Shown: positions 18,370 to 27,921 of the stretch, piece after piece | Position numbering within the stretch: position 1 is the first letter of the stretch | Layout of the letters: each line of letters begins with the position of its first letter | Source: Microbacterium sorbitolivorans | Lineage (GTDB): Bacteria > Actinomycetota > Actinomycetes > Actinomycetales > Microbacteriaceae | Direction of reading: 5' to 3' | Assembly: GCF_003327285.1 (NCBI RefSeq) | Contig: NZ_KZ848476.1 | Coordinates: forward strand, 248,001 to 312,000 | Length of the DNA stretch: 64,000 nt | Notes under the pieces: model-generated | Database searches by the model: none | The model's input: the letters and a program-made list of their open reading frames with translations, nothing else | What the model was told of the DNA's origin: nothing | Made by a program: the position numbers and the translations under genes

Positions 18370-20154
18370 ATGTCAGATACATCGCGTCACCCCACATACT
18401 CGGTCGTCATCCCCACGTACAACGTGCGTCCGTGGCTGCGACAGACCCTCGAATCGGTGTTGCGCCAGCGCGAAGACCTCGAGGTGATCGTCGTCGACGA
18501 CGGCTCGACCGACGGCACCCGCGACCTAATCGCCGACTACGCGGCGCGGGATCCGCGGATCCGCGTGCTCGATAACGACGGATCCGGGGGCGGATCCGCC
18601 CGCAACCTCGGCGCGCGGAGCGCGGCCGGGGAGTACCTGATTTTCGCGGACGGCGACGACCTGATCCCGGACGGCGCCTACGCGGCGCTCGTGGGCAGCC
18701 TCGAGCGCAGCGGATCCGACCTCGCGGTAGGTGACTACCTCAAGTTCCGCGCCGTCGACACGTGGCGGCCGACGCAGGCGATGGGCGCCTTCGACCGGCC
18801 CGCCGAGGGCGTGACGCTCGCCGACGAACCGAGCCTGCTGTTCTCGCGGCCCTGCTGGAACCGGGCCTTCCGCGCGTCGTTCTGGCGCGAATCCGCGATC
18901 GAGTTCCCCGATGTGCCGCGCTCGAACGACATCGTGCCGATGGTGCGCGCGCTCGCGGGCGCCTCGTCGATCGACATCGTCGAAGACATCGTCTACGTGT
19001 ACCGCGAGCGTCCGGGCAGCGGATCCATGACCGCCCGCGCCGGCGCGAGCACGAGCCTCGTGAGCTACCTGACGCAGGAGGCCGAGTGCGCGCGCATCGT
19101 CGCGGACCTCGGCGACGAGGGCGCGTCGCGCGTGTTCTCGGACCTCGTGTGGGACCGCGACGGCTTCGTCGCGGTGAACCGCTACCTGCTCGCGTGGGCC
19201 GAGCCCACGGGCGGCGACGCCGAGGTGCGGGACGCGCTGGCGCAGCTTCTTGCGCTCGTACCCGCCCCGAGCGAATCCGTTGGCCTGCTGCGTGCCGCCG
19301 TGTTGTGCCTCGCCGCCTCGGGTGATTTCGCCGCGGCCCACGCCCTCGCGCGCGTTGCGGGCGGACACCCCGAGGGGCGCGACGCCTCCGAAGAGAGCGC
19401 CAATCTGGCCGAGACCTGGCTCGCGGCGCTCGCATGGATCGACGGTGCCTCGGATGCGCGCGGCGCCGACGCGCCCTCCGCGGGTGCGCGCGCACTGACG
19501 GACGTCGAGCGTGCGCTCGTCCTCGAGCGTTTCGCCCGCCAGCTGGCCGCCACGACGGGTGGGTCGCCAAAAAATGTCGCCTCGCGCGGCGCGCGGGCGA
19601 CATTTTTTGGCGACCCAATGTGGGGGGAGCTCGTCGTTGCTGCGCGGCGCGTGCTGGGGCCGCGGGCCGCGCTGTTCGCGGCGGAGGCATGGCAGGATCC
19701 GGCCGCCGGGGCGACCCGCGCCGAGCTGCGCCGGGCGGCGGCGGGGCGGATCCACGCCCTCGCCGGCGGCGGGATCCTCGCCCTCGACGGCACCGTCGCA
19801 CCCGAGGCTGGCGACGTGCGGGTCGGGCTGCTCGACGGCGAGGCCACGATCGCCGCGGACTCGCTCATCGTCATCGAGGCCTCGAGCACCGCGTGGCGCA
19901 CCGCCGGCGACGGAGTGCGTTCCTTCACGGCGGCATTTGCGGTCGGATCCCTGCCGATGCACCGGCCTCTGACGCCCGTCCTCATTGAGGGCGACGCCGT
20001 CTGGAACCTCGACGCGACGCTCGAGCTCCCGCCGTACTCGCGGCACGACAGCTTCCTCTACGACGTCGTCGACCGGATCCTGGTGGTGCGAAAGCGCCGC
20101 CACTGGGCCATCCGCGGCGCCATCACCTTCGCGAAGCGCCTCCGCACCCGCTAG
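18370..20154 (+). CDS. Glycosyltransferase family 2 with long C-terminal extension and internal palindrome
   Basis: 594 aa. The N-terminal 230 residues are a clear GT-A domain: YSVVIPTYNVRPWLRQTLES, VIVVDDGSTDGT, and DxD in IFADGDDLIP. The following 350 residues, rich in Ala, match no family I recognise. ATG 18370 is chosen because the GT2 domain begins 10 residues later and a -10 element precedes it; the frame is open far upstream only because of GC bias. Codons about 397-416 lie within a perfect 21-bp inverted repeat (19561-19616) that would form a very stable mRNA hairpin. The gene ends 2 nt before the first unit of a palindrome array. Confidence 0.85.
   Translation: MSDTSRHPTYSVVIPTYNVRPWLRQTLESVLRQREDLEVIVVDDGSTDGTRDLIADYAARDPRIRVLDNDGSGGGSARNLGARSAAGEYLIFADGDDLIPDGAYAALVGSLERSGSDLAVGDYLKFRAVDTWRPTQAMGAFDRPAEGVTLADEPSLLFSRPCWNRAFRASFWRESAIEFPDVPRSNDIVPMVRALAGASSIDIVEDIVYVYRERPGSGSMTARAGASTSLVSYLTQEAECARIVADLGDEGASRVFSDLVWDRDGFVAVNRYLLAWAEPTGGDAEVRDALAQLLALVPAPSESVGLLRAAVLCLAASGDFAAAHALARVAGGHPEGRDASEESANLAETWLAALAWIDGASDARGADAPSAGARALTDVERALVLERFARQLAATTGGSPKNVASRGARATFFGDPMWGELVVAARRVLGPRAALFAAEAWQDPAAGATRAELRRAAAGRIHALAGGGILALDGTVAPEAGDVRVGLLDGEATIAADSLIVIEASSTAWRTAGDGVRSFTAAFAVGSLPMHRPLTPVLIEGDAVWNLDATLELPPYSRHDSFLYDVVDRILVVRKRRHWAIRGAITFAKRLRTR
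19561..19616. repeat. Perfect 21-bp inverted repeat inside a coding region
   Basis: Arms 19561-19581 and 19596-19616 are exactly complementary. The 14-nt interior (19582-19595) can also pair as alternating CG, giving a near-continuous 56-nt hairpin. Each arm has a run of six A or T. It looks like a bidirectional terminator but lies in the open glycosyltransferase frame, where it encodes GGSPKNVASRGARATFFGDP. Confidence 0.9.
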
Positions 20155-20608
20155 CGGGATGCCTTCGTGTCGTTCTGGCGTCTCAGAACGACACGAACGC
20201 ATCCCTGTGGCGTGAGCGCGACGTCGGCGCGTGCTTGCGGGATGCCGTTGTGTCGTTTTGGCGTCTCAGAACGACACGAACGCATCCCTGTGGCGTGGGC
20301 GCGACGTCGGCGCGTGCTTGCGGGATGCCGTTGTGTCGTTTTGGCGTCTCAGAACGACGCGAACGCATCCTTGTGTCGTGGGCTCGACGCCGGCGCGTGC
20401 TTGAGGGATGGCTTCATGTCGTTATGGCGCCTCAGAACGACACGAACGCATCCCTGAGGCGTGGGCGCGACGTTGACGCATGCTGAGGGATGCCGTTGTG
20501 TCGTCTTGGCGCCCCAGAACGACACGACGCCATCCCTATGAGGTGGGTGCGTGCTTGGGGGATGCGGTCGCGTCGTTGTGAGCGCCCAGAACGACGCGAC
20601 GGCATCCC
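20155..20608. repeat. Tandem array of six 50-bp palindromic units
   Basis: This is the only long gap without a gene. Units occupy 20156-20205, 20239-20288, 20322-20371, 20405-20454, 20487-20536 and 20559-20608, with start-to-start steps of 83, 83, 83, 82 and 72. Each begins GGGATGC or GGGATGG and ends GCATCCC or a close variant. Each folds into a stem of up to 21 bp with loop GGCGTCTC or similar. Unit 1 has one mismatch. Unit 6 has GCGTCG on one arm and CGACGC on the other where most units have GTGTCG and CGACAC, a compensatory change. Spacers of about 33 nt are also similar in units 1-3. The array sits between convergent glycosyltransferase genes. Confidence 0.92.
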
Positions 20609-21684
20609 TAAACGACGGGCGACGACAGCGTGCGTAGCAGCGCCGAGTATTCGCGCGCGACGTCCCACGGGGCGATCGGGGCGAGGAACGCCTCGAAGTC
20701 GTCCGGCGTGACGCCCGCGAAGGGGGCGGTCGCCAGGAGCTCGGCGATCGATTCCTCCGGGTGGGCGGGGTCGAAGAACGCGACCCAGCTCTCGGATCCG
20801 AACTGCTCAACGAGGCCAGGGTCGCGCGGCAGGATGACCGGCACGTGGAAGGTCGCCGCGAGGTGCACGCTGCCCGAGTTGAGGATCGCCCGGTAGGGGA
20901 AGCACGCAACGTCTGCGGCGCGGAACCAGCGCGTGATGTCGGCGTCGTCGACGAAGTCGAGGTGCGAGACCGTGCGGAGCTGCGGGGGGAGCGAGGCGCG
21001 GAATTCGGCGCGCGGCATCTCCTTCATGGCGCCCGCGAGCATGAGCACGAGGTCGTTCCCGCGGCGCGCATCGGCGTCGGCCGCCGCGCGGGCGAGCGCA
21101 TCGACGCCCTTATAGGGCCGGATTTGTCCGAGGAAGAGGACCGCCGTGTCGGCGTCGGCGATCTCGAACGACTCCCGCGCCTCCGCGCGCGTGATCGAGG
21201 TGTCGTAGACGCCCTCGTAGCTGGGGTGCGGGATCTGGCGGATCTTGCGCGGGTCGAGCGAGACGACATCGGCCATCGCGGCCGGCGTGTGCGGCGCCAT
21301 GATGTGGATCGCATCCGCCGACGCCGCGATGAGGCGCGTCAGCTCGATCTCGAGGTCGCGGAAGGTGAGCTCGTGCGGGAGGCGGTTGTGGATCGTCCAC
21401 ACGAGCTTCGCCCCGCGTGCGCGCAGATCGCCGAGCACGCGCGAGAGCTTCGCGACGCGCGCGCGGGCGTTCTTTTCTGACTGCGCCTGCTGCACGATCG
21501 GGGTCGTCCAGTGCATGTGCAGCACGTCGCCGCGCCCGAGCCGGGCCGCGCCCGCCGTGAGGTCGTCGAAGGTGTGCGCGCCCGTCACGCGGAACCCGTC
21601 GGCCGCCGCAGAAAGCTGCAGAAGGTTGAGGAACGCGTTGTTCAAATAGGCGGGAAAAACGAGCACCTCGGAGCCGGAACGCAT
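20608..21684 (-). CDS. GT-B glycosyltransferase (GT4-like)
   Basis: 358 aa. An N-terminal acceptor domain contains VLHMHWTTP and LVWTIHNRLPHE. The C-terminal nucleotide-sugar-binding domain contains VLFLGQIRPYKGVDALARAA, VACFPYRAILNSGSVHLAATFHVPVILP and a late Glu region. It is paralogous to the protein encoded at 34652-35725 (shared HVQWTSP/HMHWTTP, TIHN/TVHN, RPYKG, SYEGVY and YRAILNSG/YHAILNSG motifs). A TAGAAT -10 lies 6 nt before the ATG. The stop codon abuts the last palindrome unit. Donor is unknown. Confidence 0.87.
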   Translation of the reverse strand: MRSGSEVLVFPAYLNNAFLNLLQLSAAADGFRVTGAHTFDDLTAGAARLGRGDVLHMHWTTPIVQQAQSEKNARARVAKLSRVLGDLRARGAKLVWTIHNRLPHELTFRDLEIELTRLIAASADAIHIMAPHTPAAMADVVSLDPRKIRQIPHPSYEGVYDTSITRAEARESFEIADADTAVLFLGQIRPYKGVDALARAAADADARRGNDLVLMLAGAMKEMPRAEFRASLPPQLRTVSHLDFVDDADITRWFRAADVACFPYRAILNSGSVHLAATFHVPVILPRDPGLVEQFGSESWVAFFDPAHPEESIAELLATAPFAGVTPDDFEAFLAPIAPWDVAREYSALLRTLSSPVV

Positions 21685-21760
21685 GCCTCGATTCTACGGC
21701 GCGCGCATCGCGACGCCCGAAATGGTGTCGTATAACAGGCGAATCTGAGACGATAAGCGA
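21685..21760. promoter_or_regulatory. Divergent promoter region, GT-B gene / LGFP-repeat gene
   Basis: Minus strand: TAGAAT (21691-21696) 6 nt before the ATG at 21684. Plus strand: a TATAAC element near 21731 could start a leader of about 20-25 nt for the secreted protein gene. No convincing Shine-Dalgarno precedes the ATG at 21761. Confidence 0.4.
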
Positions 21761-23740
21761 ATGCGTCGCGTCGGAATCTTCTCTCGCCCTGCCCGGAACG
21801 CGCGCGCCCTGCTTGGTGCCGCGCTCGCTCTCGTCGTCATCGGGTCGCTGACCCCCGCGGCCGCTTTTGCCGCCGACGAGACCGACGACACGGCGGTGGT
21901 CGAGGAAACCGCGACCCCGGAACAGGCCGAAGAAACGGCAAGCCCCGAGGGATCCGAAAAATCGGCTACCCCGGAAGACGAAGCAACCGCGGCAACCCCG
22001 GAAGAATCCGCGGAAAGCACCGAAGACGCAACGGTGCTCGAAGAATTCGACGCGATTGCCGGAGATGTGGCATCGATCCCGACGCCCGAAAATGGCGACT
22101 ACGTCGGCAGCAACACGACCGACGAGCTCGATCCCGGCTCCTTCACCTCGCAGTTCGGTGACCTCACGGCGATCGCGTCGTCGACGTTCAAGGCCGGAAA
22201 CATCATCAGCGACTCGAAGATGTTCACGAGCGGCACGATGACGGCCTCGCAGATTCAGTATTTCTTCGACAAGAAGGTGCCGAAATGCGATAACGGCTAC
22301 ACCTGCCTGAAGGATTACAAGATGACGACGGTGTCGAAGTCGCCGAACTCGTATTGCGCGGGCTCGTACACCGGCGCCAAAAACGAGTCGGCCGCGACGA
22401 TCATCTCGAAGGTCTCGAAGGCCTGCGGCGTGAGCGAAAAGGTGCTCATCGTCATGCTGCAGAAGGAGCAGGGCCTCGTCACCCACGTGTGGCCGAGCCA
22501 GTTCCGCTACGACATCGCGATGGGCTACGCCTGCCCCGATGACGCCGCCTGCAACGCGCAGTACTTCGGCTTCCAGAACCAGATGTACATGGCCGCCTAC
22601 CAGCTGCAGCGGTACACGAAGGACAGCTACTTCAACTGGTACCCCGTCGGTAAGACGTCGCCCGTGCGCTACCACCCGAATATCGCGTGCGGGTCCGGCA
22701 ACGTGAAGATCGAGAACAAGGCCACAGCGGCCCTGTACTACTACACGCCCTACCAGCCGAACCAGGCCGCGCTCAACGCCGGCTACGGCGCCGGCGACTC
22801 GTGCTCGGCATACGGCAACCGCAACTTCGCCCTCTACTACACCGAGTGGTTCGGCTCGCTGCACGGCAACGAGACCCCCGCATCGCCGTCCGAGCCGTCG
22901 TCGCCGACCCCTTCTGCGGGCGAGAAGGCGATCACGGCGAAGTGGAAGGCGCTCGGTGGCGCCTCGGGCGTTTACGGCAGTGCCAAGGGCCGCGCCAAGT
23001 GCAACCTCGCCGGCGGAGGCTGTTACCAGGCCTTCCAGGGCGGCGGTATCTACTGGAAGAAGTCCACGGGCGCTCAGGCCGTGAGCCAGAACGTGCTCGA
23101 GGGCTGGTGGAAGCTCGACAAGGAGAAGGGCGCGCTCGGCTTCCCGAACGGTAGCCGCCGCTGCAACCTCGTTGACGGCGGCTGCTACCAGTCGTTCGAG
23201 GGCGGCATGGTCTACGTGACGCCGAAGAACGGATCCATCCCCGTCACGAGCGCCATGGTCGAGGGCTGGAGCGAGCAGAACCGCGAGAAGGGCGCCCTCG
23301 GCTACCCGACGCGCTCGATGGTCTGCGGCCTCGCGAGCGGCGGCTGCTACCAGCAGTTCCAGGGCGGCGCCACCTACTGGACCTCGTCGACCGGCGCCCA
23401 CGCGACCACCTCGCGCACCCTCGCCGGGTGGCGCAGCGTCGACAAGGAAAAGGGCAAGCTTGGCTTCCCCGTAAAGGCCATGAAGTGCGGCCTGCCCAAT
23501 GGTGGCTGCTACCAGCAGTTCCAGGGTGGCAAGGTCTACTGGAGCAAGGCTGGCGGATCCCAGCCGATCTACGGCTCGATCATGAACCAGTACCAGGCCC
23601 TCGGCAACGAGCACAGCCGCCTCGGCTACCCGACGAGCGGCGAGAACTGCTCGTACAGCGGCGGCGCCTGCCGGCAGACGTTCCAGCACGGCTACATCCA
23701 GTGGACGCCGGGCCGCGGCACGATCTACCGCTACAACTGA
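21761..23740 (+). CDS. Secreted LGFP-repeat protein with lysozyme-like central domain
   Basis: 659 aa. A signal peptide with AAAFA-type cleavage ends near residue 37. A low-complexity acidic linker follows (residues about 38-95, repeated ATPEE/ASPEG). A globular Cys-containing domain spans about 125-370, with KVLIVMLQKEQGLVTHVWPS reminiscent of the catalytic-Glu helix of lysozyme-like folds. Then come five LGFP-type repeats of about 52 residues, each with LG(F/Y)P, paired Cys (C-x6/7-C) and GGCYQxFQGGxxYW. LGFP repeats are known as wall-associated modules in mycolate actinobacteria. Codon use is less GC-extreme in the acidic linker. Catalytic activity is inference; wall binding is more likely. 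Confidence 0.85.
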   Translation: MRRVGIFSRPARNARALLGAALALVVIGSLTPAAAFAADETDDTAVVEETATPEQAEETASPEGSEKSATPEDEATAATPEESAESTEDATVLEEFDAIAGDVASIPTPENGDYVGSNTTDELDPGSFTSQFGDLTAIASSTFKAGNIISDSKMFTSGTMTASQIQYFFDKKVPKCDNGYTCLKDYKMTTVSKSPNSYCAGSYTGAKNESAATIISKVSKACGVSEKVLIVMLQKEQGLVTHVWPSQFRYDIAMGYACPDDAACNAQYFGFQNQMYMAAYQLQRYTKDSYFNWYPVGKTSPVRYHPNIACGSGNVKIENKATAALYYYTPYQPNQAALNAGYGAGDSCSAYGNRNFALYYTEWFGSLHGNETPASPSEPSSPTPSAGEKAITAKWKALGGASGVYGSAKGRAKCNLAGGGCYQAFQGGGIYWKKSTGAQAVSQNVLEGWWKLDKEKGALGFPNGSRRCNLVDGGCYQSFEGGMVYVTPKNGSIPVTSAMVEGWSEQNREKGALGYPTRSMVCGLASGGCYQQFQGGATYWTSSTGAHATTSRTLAGWRSVDKEKGKLGFPVKAMKCGLPNGGCYQQFQGGKVYWSKAGGSQPIYGSIMNQYQALGNEHSRLGYPTSGENCSYSGGACRQTFQHGYIQWTPGRGTIYRYN

Positions 23741-23743
23741 TCC

Positions 23744-25015
23744 GTGGGGTTCGCAGACGACGACATTCGCGGCGTCACCGTCCCGCACTGGGTGCCGGAC
23801 GACGGCGGATCCGCGAACTTCGGCGACGAGATCGGCCCGATGCTCGTCCGCGCCCTCGCCCCCGAGGGGGCGGTGGGCGCGGGCCGGCTGCTGTCGGTCG
23901 GATCCGTTATTCACTTCGGCGGACGCGGCGACGTCGTGTGGGGTGCCGGTATCAACGGCAAGGTGCGGCAGACGCTGCAGCAGCCCCTCGACGTGCGCGC
24001 GGTGCGCGGCCCGCTGACCGGCGCCGTGCTGCAGGGGCACGGGCTCGAGGTTCCTGAGGTCTTTGGCGATCCCGCGCTGCTCATGCCGCGCCTCTTCGAC
24101 GTGCCGCTCGGCACGCGCCGCGACGTGCTCGTGATGCCGAACCTCAACGAGCTCGGCCGCGTGACGGGCGAGCGCGTCGTGAGCCCGCTCGGGGATCCGA
24201 TCGCCATCGCGGCCGAGATCCGCGCGGCCGGTTTCGTCGTCGCGAGCTCGCTGCACGCGCTCGTGATCGCCGACGCGTTCGGGGTGCCCGCGCGGCCGCT
24301 CGTGCCCGGAGCCGAGCATGCCTTCAAGTACCTCGACTACTACGCCGGCACCGGCCGCGCCGACGTGCGCTTCGCCGGCACGGTCGAGGAGGCCCTCGAC
24401 CTCGGCCCGATCGCCCCCGCAGACGTCGACCTCGACGCGATCGAGGCGGCCTTCCCCCGCGACCTCTGGGGGGCGCGCCGCGAAAACGATGAGACCTCGC
24501 GGAATTACGACGCCCTGCGACGGGAGTCGGCGCGCGGGTTCGGGGAATTGGCGCTCGCCGTCGGCCGCGATGCGGCGGATCCTGCGGCCCATGCGCTGCT
24601 GCGCGCGCAGCAGCTCGTCGCCGAGCAGCCGGCGGCGCTCGCCGCGGCGCTCGAGCGCGCGAGCGACGGATCCGGGGCCGCCGAGGTCGCTTCGGCGGCG
24701 GTCGCCTTCCTGCGGGAGGTGCCCGCGCACGGCGCGATGGATCAGCGCCTCGCGCGGGCGCTGAAGCGGCGCTTCGCGGGCGCGGGCGCGTCGAACGACG
24801 CTGGCATGGCAAGAGGCGAGGGCGCGGCGCGCGACGAGGTCATCGCGCGCGTCGTGGCGACCGGCAAGGTCTCGCTCGCCCGCGCGATCGTCGAGGGCCG
24901 TGAGGACCTCTCTGCAGGCCTCGCGCACCTCGGCGAGGGGCGTCCGGATCCGCGACCCGCGGAAGACCCCGCGGAAGCACCCGAACCCCGCAAGCGCCGC
25001 CGCTGGCTCCGATAG
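23744..25015 (+). CDS. Polysaccharide pyruvyl transferase family protein
   Basis: 423 aa starting at GTG, 3 nt after the LGFP gene stop. Typical family features are the N-terminal PHWVPDDGGSANFGDEIGPMLVRAL, the SVIHFGGRGDVVWGAGINGK segment, and the C-terminal SSLHALVIADAFGVPAR. Members transfer pyruvate from phosphoenolpyruvate to sugars, creating acidic ketals on wall polymers. The last 120 residues are Ala/Arg-rich and outside the conserved domain. Tight spacing suggests co-expression with the LGFP protein. Confidence 0.85.
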   Translation: MGFADDDIRGVTVPHWVPDDGGSANFGDEIGPMLVRALAPEGAVGAGRLLSVGSVIHFGGRGDVVWGAGINGKVRQTLQQPLDVRAVRGPLTGAVLQGHGLEVPEVFGDPALLMPRLFDVPLGTRRDVLVMPNLNELGRVTGERVVSPLGDPIAIAAEIRAAGFVVASSLHALVIADAFGVPARPLVPGAEHAFKYLDYYAGTGRADVRFAGTVEEALDLGPIAPADVDLDAIEAAFPRDLWGARRENDETSRNYDALRRESARGFGELALAVGRDAADPAAHALLRAQQLVAEQPAALAAALERASDGSGAAEVASAAVAFLREVPAHGAMDQRLARALKRRFAGAGASNDAGMARGEGAARDEVIARVVATGKVSLARAIVEGREDLSAGLAHLGEGRPDPRPAEDPAEAPEPRKRRRWLR

Positions 25016-25049
25016 CGCCGCGCCTCGGCGTGTTCTGATGCCGCGCGCA

Positions 25050-25062
25050 TAGACTGCCGCGC
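25050..25062 (+). promoter_or_regulatory. -10 element of the 280-aa glycosyltransferase
   Basis: TAGACT at 25050-25055 followed by exactly 7 nt and the GTG start. Confidence 0.55.
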
Positions 25063-25905
25063 GTGCTTGCCTTTGTGACGTCGCTCCGACACCCCGAGAA
25101 CGCCTCCGACTACGGCCGCGTCGAGGAGCTCTTGCGGCGCACCCTGCGCTCGATCGAAAAGCAGACGAGCGACGACTACGTCGTGATCGTCGTGGGCAAC
25201 CGCGCGCCGTCGTTCGAGCTGCCGCGGCGCGCCCAGTTCGTCTACGTCGACTTCCCGCCCGCGGCCGAGCCGACGACGCGCGAGGAGCGCTGGGAGGCGG
25301 TCATCGCCGACAAGGGCAGCAAGCTCGCCGTCGGCCTCCTGGCCGCGCGCGCGTACTCGCCCGACTACGTCATGGTCACCGACGCCGACGACTTCGTGCA
25401 CCGCGACCTCGTGCGTTGGGTGGGCGAGCAGCCGGCCGGATCCGCGGGCTGGTACGTCGCCGACGGCTGGCGCTACTCGGCCTTCCGCGGGGCGGGGGAG
25501 CGGATCGACGACCTCTACCGTGTCTGCGGCACCTGCTACATCGCCCCCTGGAGCGCCTACGCCGTGCCAGAAGACCTGCCCGTCACCGCGACGCAGGAGC
25601 AGGTCTGGGAGGCGTTCGGCGAGCGCGCCCGCTTCATCCTCGGCAAGCACCGCGACGCCGAGAAGTGGTTCGAGGCGCACGGCTACCCGCTCGAGAAGCT
25701 GCCGGTTCCCGGATCCGTTTATCACGTCGACACGGGCGAGAATCACTCGGGCAAAAAGATCGAGGGCACCGCGCGCATGATGCCGCGCGCCGTCGCGCGG
25801 GATTACGGAATCACGCATGACCAGCCCCTCCTCGTGCGCTGGTGGCGCTGCGAGGGCGTGCGGATCCGCGATGGGGTGCGCCGTCGCCTCTCGCGACAGG
25901 CGTGA
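25063..25905 (+). CDS. Putative GT-A glycosyltransferase
   Basis: 280 aa beginning LAFVTSLRHPENASDYGRVEELL, a form seen in glycosyltransferase-like proteins of surface polysaccharide clusters. A likely metal site is TDADDF around residues 106-111, preceded by PDYVMV. A Cys-containing VCGTCYIAP follows, and a His in VYHVDTGENHSG may be catalytic. No signal peptide or membrane helix is seen. It starts from a leaderless-type promoter. Family assignment is weaker than for its neighbours. Confidence 0.7.
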   Translation: MLAFVTSLRHPENASDYGRVEELLRRTLRSIEKQTSDDYVVIVVGNRAPSFELPRRAQFVYVDFPPAAEPTTREERWEAVIADKGSKLAVGLLAARAYSPDYVMVTDADDFVHRDLVRWVGEQPAGSAGWYVADGWRYSAFRGAGERIDDLYRVCGTCYIAPWSAYAVPEDLPVTATQEQVWEAFGERARFILGKHRDAEKWFEAHGYPLEKLPVPGSVYHVDTGENHSGKKIEGTARMMPRAVARDYGITHDQPLLVRWWRCEGVRIRDGVRRRLSRQA

Positions 25906-25956
25906 TCTTTTCGTGACATTCGCGCGAAGCTGTCAGGTATGCAGAACACTCGATGA

Positions 25957-27111
<1,155 letters not shown>

Positions 27112-27117
27112 GCCACG

Positions 27118-27921
27118 TTGAGGCGCGACGGTTCGCACGGTGCGGTGGGCGCGCCGGGAACGCTGCGGCGAAATCTTCATTCGCTGTGGCTGCTCTCGGC
27201 GCGCGACCTCCGCGTGCGCTACGCGACGAGCTGGCTCGGATACCTCTGGAGCGTGCTCGACCCGCTCGTGATGAGCGGCATCTACTGGTTCGTCTTCACG
27301 CAGGTCTTCCACCGCTCCACCGGCGCGGAACCGTACATCGTCTTCCTCATCAGCGCCCTGCTGCCGTGGGTGTGGTTTAACACCTCGATCTCGGACTTCA
27401 CGAAGGCCTTCAGCAAGGACGCGAAGCTCGTCCGGTCGACGGCGATCCCGCGGTCGATCTGGATCGGCCGCATCATCCTCTCGAAGGGCATCGAGTTTCT
27501 CTGCTCGCTGCCCGTGCTCGTGATCTTCGCCGTGACGGCGGGTGCCGAGCTCACCTGGGGCGTGCTGTGGTTCCCGCTCGCCATCATCGTGCAGATCGTG
27601 TTGCTCACGGGCCTCGGCCTCATCGTCGCGCCGCTGTGCATCATGTTCCGCGACCTCGAGCGCACGACGCGCCTGATCCTGCGCGCCCTCTTCTACGGCA
27701 CGCCGATCATCTACGCCGTGACCGACCTGCCCGACGGCTTCCACTTCCTCGGCCTCATCAACCCGCTCGCCGGCATCTTCACGATGTACCGCGCCTCTTT
27801 CTTCCCCGAACAGTGGGACACGGCCGCGGTCGCGACGAGCGCCGTCGTCAGCGTCGCCGTGCTCCTGCTCGGCATCTGGGTGTTCCGCCGCCTCGAGCGG
27901 CAGGTCCTGAAGGAGCTGTGA
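27118..27921 (+). CDS. ABC-2 type polysaccharide export permease, second copy (galactan-exporter-like)
   Basis: 267 aa, six predicted helices, with the conserved amphipathic LLSARDLRVRYATSWLGYLWSVLDPL and C-terminal LFYGTPIIYAVTDLP. The gene begins 6 nt after glf, from TTG 27118 in the longest reading; GTG 27145 is a reasonable alternative and no good ribosome-binding site decides. It overlaps the ATPase gene by one base (TGATG). In mycobacteria the galactan exporter is also a Wzm/Wzt-type pair near Galf genes, which supports a Galf polymer as substrate (inference from context). Confidence 0.9.
   Translation: MRRDGSHGAVGAPGTLRRNLHSLWLLSARDLRVRYATSWLGYLWSVLDPLVMSGIYWFVFTQVFHRSTGAEPYIVFLISALLPWVWFNTSISDFTKAFSKDAKLVRSTAIPRSIWIGRIILSKGIEFLCSLPVLVIFAVTAGAELTWGVLWFPLAIIVQIVLLTGLGLIVAPLCIMFRDLERTTRLILRALFYGTPIIYAVTDLPDGFHFLGLINPLAGIFTMYRASFFPEQWDTAAVATSAVVSVAVLLLGIWVFRRLERQVLKEL

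Noticed and set aside
16711..20154. Single 1147-aa protein on the plus strand
   Set aside because: The first 553 codons are antisense to the ugd and glycosyltransferase genes and open only through GC bias. The real gene starts at 18370 with its own -10 element.
18370..20154. Pseudogene or frameshift caused by the internal palindrome
   Set aside because: The frame stays open through and beyond the palindrome to a stop at 20152, with coding-like composition on both sides.
20156..20608. CRISPR array
   Set aside because: Repeats of 50 bp with regular spacing look CRISPR-like, but the 33-nt spacers of units 1-3 are nearly the same sequence, repeats drift strongly, the spacing changes at the end, and no cas gene is present. 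It is a tandem repeat of palindromes.
21110..24928. 1272-aa protein on the minus strand
   Set aside because: Low-complexity His/Arg/Ala translation antisense to the LGFP and pyruvyltransferase genes, whose motifs and signal peptide are convincing.
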